Assembly (NCBI GenBank): GCA_029240015.1
Contig: JARBTU010000051.1
Coordinates: 1 to 9,059, forward strand
Direction of reading: 5' to 3'
Origin: Oscillospiraceae bacterium
GTDB taxonomy: Bacteria; Bacillota; Clostridia; Oscillospirales; Ruminococcaceae
Length of the DNA: 9,059 bases
Positions 6,935-9,059 of this stretch are shown here, in pieces. A program made the position numbers and the translations under genes. The notes below the pieces were generated by a model that was not told the DNA's origin, searched no databases, and was given only the letters and a program-made list of their open reading frames with translations. Positions within the stretch are counted from its first letter, which is position 1, and each line of letters begins with the position of its first letter.

Positions 6935-7667
6935 TTATACTTATTTTGCACAGCATTATGACAGTTTGACACAAAATATAGATTATCACAAAAGAGCAGA
7001 ATATTTTAATCAGATACTTCATCAAAATGGAGTGACAAGCGGAATTTTGCTTGACTTAGCTTGCGGAACAGGGAGTTTAAGCGAAGAATTTTGCAGCATG
7101 GGGTACGAAGTGATCGGCATAGACAGTTCCGAAGAGATGTTGACCATTGCCATGCAGAAAAAATACGATAAAGATCTGGATATCATCTATTTATGTCAGC
7201 AGATGTATGAGCTTGACCTTTATGGGACGATAGATATTGTTGTATGCGCATTGGACAGCTTGAATCACATTACGCAAAGAGAGCGCTTACAGCAGGCGTT
7301 GGATAAAGTCTCGCTTTTTTTACATCCCGATGGGATTTTTATATTCGATGTTAATTCTGAATACAAACATTATGAGGTGTTAGGGGATAACACCTTTGTT
7401 TATGATTGCGAAGAGGTTTATTGTGTTTGGCAAAATAAACAGCTTAATAATAATATTGTAAGTATTGATTTGGATTTCTTTGAAAAAGAGGGGAAAGTAT
7501 ATAGCAGAAGGTCGGAAAGTTTTGAAGAAAGACTATATTCTTCCGAAGAGATGGAGCAGATGCTTAAGCAGTCTGGTCTTGTTATAAAGAATATCTATGC
7601 AGATGACACTTTTAGTGAACCAAAGGAAGACAGTCAACGTATGATTTATGTGGTGAAGAAAAAATAA
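6927..7667 (+). CDS. Class I SAM-dependent methyltransferase, YqeM-like
   Basis: Predicted soluble methyltransferase of 246 residues with a Rossmann-type fold; the substrate is unknown. Motif I, LLDLACGTG, is at about 41-49, and the acidic residue that binds the ribose of S-adenosylmethionine is D66 in VIGIDSS. Motif IV-like VCALDSLNHI and the later IFDVNSEYKH follow. The opening SYTYFAQHYDSLTQNIDY and the C-terminal beta segment resemble the YqeM group (about 247 residues). The ATG at 6927 lies inside the end of the preceding gene. An in-frame ATG at 6885 would add 14 residues not expected in the family. The ribosome binding site is weak, so translation probably depends on coupling to the TrpR-like gene. 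hslO follows after 17 bp. The fold is secure; the exact subfamily is inferred. Confidence 0.88.
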   Translation: MSSYTYFAQHYDSLTQNIDYHKRAEYFNQILHQNGVTSGILLDLACGTGSLSEEFCSMGYEVIGIDSSEEMLTIAMQKKYDKDLDIIYLCQQMYELDLYGTIDIVVCALDSLNHITQRERLQQALDKVSLFLHPDGIFIFDVNSEYKHYEVLGDNTFVYDCEEVYCVWQNKQLNNNIVSIDLDFFEKEGKVYSRRSESFEERLYSSEEMEQMLKQSGLVIKNIYADDTFSEPKEDSQRMIYVVKKK

Positions 7668-7684
7668 TTTGAGAAGATAAAGGA

Positions 7685-8572
7685 ATGAGTAGTTTGGGTA
7701 AAATGGTAAGGGCAATTTCGAAGGATGGTTCGGTTCTCGCCATTGCAGTTGATTCAACGGACATCGTAAACCGAATAGAAAGAATACACAGAACATCAGC
7801 AGTTGTTACAGCAGGTCTCGGCAGGTTGACAACAGCCGCTTCCATGATGGGAAGCATGCTTAAAGGTGAAAAAGACAGCATTACGCTTCGGATGAATGGT
7901 GGAGGCGAGACGGGGTCGCTGATATCGGTAACAGACAGCAGCGGGAACGTAAAGGCGTATGTAGCGAATCCAATTGTGGAACTTCCGCTTAACAAATACG
8001 GGAAGTTGGACGTATCAGGTGCAGTAGGGAAAGATGGATATCTTCAAGTGATCAAAGACTTGGGACTCAAAGAACCGTATATTGGTCAAGTACCTATCGA
8101 ATCGGGCGAAATTGCAGAGGATATTACAGCATATTATGCAATCAGCGAGCAGGTTCCGACAGTTTGCAGTTTAGGCGTCTTGGTGAATCCGGATTTAACA
8201 GTCAGAGCTGCTGGCGGCTTTTTGGTTCAGCTGTTGCCATTTGCGGATGAAAGCTGTGCGGATATTATTGAAGAGAATATTAAGAGCTTTTCACCTATCT
8301 CTCAATTAATTGATGAAGGAAAGACTGCGGAACAAATTGCGATGGATTTACTTAAAAATTTAGAGCCAAATGTTCTTGATGAGTCAGATGTTGAATATAA
8401 ATGTGATTGTGGCAGAAATCGTGTGGAAAGAGCGCTCATCAGTTTAGGAGCGGCTGAACTGCAAAAGATGATAGATGAGGATGACAGGACAGAAGTCAAG
8501 TGTCATTTTTGTAATAAGAAATACAGATTTAATCACCAGGAACTTGACGAATTGATAAAGCGGTCAAAATAG
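7685..8572 (+). CDS. hslO: Redox-regulated chaperone Hsp33
   Basis: Cytoplasmic holdase chaperone, inactive when reduced and zinc-bound, switched on by oxidation and unfolding. The protein has 295 residues (E. coli 292). The N-terminal domain opens with MVRAISKDGSVLAIAVDSTDIV and continues through GLGRLTTAASMMGSMLKG; the C-terminal zinc switch has C240-x-C242 and C273-x2-C276, all four ligands present. Two further cysteines, C161 and C191, lie outside the switch. Start choice is slightly uncertain: ATG 7685 has GAGAAG 8 nt upstream and a touching AAGGA; TTG 7694 or ATG 7703 are possible and would trim only 3-6 residues. It is the last gene of the regulator-methyltransferase-hslO set, with no hairpin after it, and adds oxidative protein protection near the Clp and Lon genes. 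Confidence 0.96.
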   Translation: MSSLGKMVRAISKDGSVLAIAVDSTDIVNRIERIHRTSAVVTAGLGRLTTAASMMGSMLKGEKDSITLRMNGGGETGSLISVTDSSGNVKAYVANPIVELPLNKYGKLDVSGAVGKDGYLQVIKDLGLKEPYIGQVPIESGEIAEDITAYYAISEQVPTVCSLGVLVNPDLTVRAAGGFLVQLLPFADESCADIIEENIKSFSPISQLIDEGKTAEQIAMDLLKNLEPNVLDESDVEYKCDCGRNRVERALISLGAAELQKMIDEDDRTEVKCHFCNKKYRFNHQELDELIKRSK

Positions 8573-8602
8573 AAAAAAATAATAAAAAATTGTAAAAATC
8601 AG

Positions 8603-8631
8603 TTGACAAAAGGCTATAGTTTTGATATAAT
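8603..8631 (+). promoter_or_regulatory. Full-consensus promoter of the tRNA operon
   Basis: TTGACA (8603-8608) and TATAAT (8626-8631) with a 17-bp spacer, both boxes perfect. Such strength is typical of stable-RNA genes. The start near 8638 leaves about 27 nt of leader before tRNA-Val, most of it able to form a 6-bp hairpin (8638-8643 with 8652-8657, one G-U pair). Confidence 0.9.
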
Positions 8632-8664
8632 AAATTTCGTCGCTAAGCCAAGTGACGATAATGT

Positions 8665-8740
8665 GGGAGCATAGCTCAGCTGGGAGAGCATCTGCCTTAC
8701 AAGCAGAGGGTCACAGGTTCGAGCCCTGTTGTTCCCACCA
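8665..8740 (+). tRNA. tRNA-Val (anticodon TAC)
   Basis: A 76-nt cloverleaf. Acceptor GGGAGCA pairs with TGTTCCC (one G-U), anticodon stem TCTGC/GCAGA, anticodon TAC at 8698-8700, T-loop GGTTCGAGCC, discriminator A and encoded CCA (8738-8740). Reads GTA and other Val codons. First gene of the array. Confidence 0.97.
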
Positions 8741-8747
8741 TTATTTT

Positions 8748-8824
8748 GGCCCGTTAGTTCAGCTGGTTAGAACGCTAGCCTGTCACGCTAGAGGTCGACG
8801 GTTCGAGCCCGTTACGGGTCGCCA
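8748..8824 (+). tRNA. tRNA-Asp (anticodon GTC)
   Basis: A 77-nt cloverleaf. Acceptor GGCCCGT pairs with ACGGGTC (one G-U), anticodon stem CTAGC/GCTAG, anticodon GTC at 8782-8784, discriminator G73 as expected for tRNA-Asp, encoded CCA at 8822-8824. It lies 7 nt after tRNA-Val. Confidence 0.97.
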
Positions 8825-8832
8825 TATAGCAC

Positions 8833-8866
8833 ATATGGAAAGCAGGTTTTGATTTGCTTTTCATAT
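8833..8866 (+). repeat. Hairpin in the tRNA-Asp/tRNA-Phe spacer
   Basis: A 12-bp stem (8833-8844 with 8855-8866, one G-U pair) with a 10-nt loop fills the spacer and ends 2 nt before tRNA-Phe. No T-run follows, so it is not a terminator; it is more likely a processing structure in the precursor RNA. Confidence 0.55.
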
Positions 8867-8868
8867 AT

Positions 8869-8944
<76 letters not shown>

Positions 8945-8945
8945 A

Positions 8946-8980
8946 AAGAAGCGGAAGTTCAAAAAAAGCGGAAGCTTCTT
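8946..8980 (+). repeat. Tandem AAGCGGAAG motif and hairpin in the tRNA-Phe/tRNA-Gly spacer
   Basis: AAGCGGAAG occurs twice 17 bp apart (from 8949 or 8950 and from 8966 or 8967; second copy followed by CTTC, first by TTC). AAGAAGC (8946-8952) can also pair with GCTTCTT (8974-8980). It fills nearly all of the 43-nt spacer. Confidence 0.5.
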
Positions 8981-8987
8981 ATATTTT

Positions 8988-9059
8988 GCGGGTTTAGCTC
9001 ATTTGGTAGAGCGCCACCTTGCCAAGGTGGAGGTAGCGAGTTCGAGCCTCGTAACCCGC
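8988..9059 (+). tRNA. tRNA-Gly (anticodon GCC), 3' end cut by the window
   Basis: 72 nt are present, ending at acceptor position 72. Acceptor GCGGGTT pairs fully with AACCCGC, anticodon stem CCACC/GGTGG, anticodon GCC at 9021-9023, T-arm AGTTCGAGCC. Discriminator base and CCA lie beyond the window. The array probably continues. Confidence 0.95.

Noticed and set aside
8652..8852. 66-residue open frame with a protein-like translation over the tRNA genes
   Set aside because: It is the translation of tRNA-Val and tRNA-Asp; repeated motifs such as RRFEP come from the T-arms.

Overview
This is a housekeeping stretch of an AT-rich Gram-positive chromosome, most likely from the class Clostridia. The basis is the run clpP-clpX-lon-engB, strong AGGAGG-type ribosome binding sites, near-consensus sigma-A promoters, a TrpR-like YerC/YecD protein and tRNA genes with encoded CCA ends. 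The genus cannot be fixed from the window. All protein genes and tRNAs lie on the + strand.

Layout: (1) nt 1-548, the 3' part of clpP and a hairpin terminator. (2) nt 525-1948, clpX with its own candidate promoter, ending in a strong hairpin. (3) nt 1972-6489, a promoter followed by lon, engB (ysxC/yihA) and lysA, closely spaced (19 and 26 bp) and closed by a 19-bp-stem hairpin. (4) nt 6578-8572, a promoter, a small TrpR-like regulator started by TTG, a class I SAM-dependent methyltransferase overlapping it by 8 nt, and hslO (Hsp33). (5) nt 8603-9059, a full-consensus promoter driving tRNA-Val, tRNA-Asp, tRNA-Phe and tRNA-Gly; the window ends inside tRNA-Gly just before its discriminator base and CCA.

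Theme: the first half is protein quality control (ClpXP and Lon, the ATP-dependent proteases) plus a ribosome-assembly GTPase. hslO, a redox-activated chaperone, adds to this further downstream. lysA makes lysine from meso-diaminopimelate and appears to be a metabolic passenger on the lon-engB transcript, with no lysine riboswitch or T-box in front of it. The regulator-methyltransferase pair is the only part with unknown function.

I found no mobile element, CRISPR array, prophage, toxin-antitoxin or defence genes. No intergenic gap exceeds 300 bp. I do not see a previously undescribed system. The points worth a second look are small: symmetric sequences at the lon tail, the engB/lysA junction and the regulator promoter, the regulator-methyltransferase coupling, and hairpins in the tRNA spacers.
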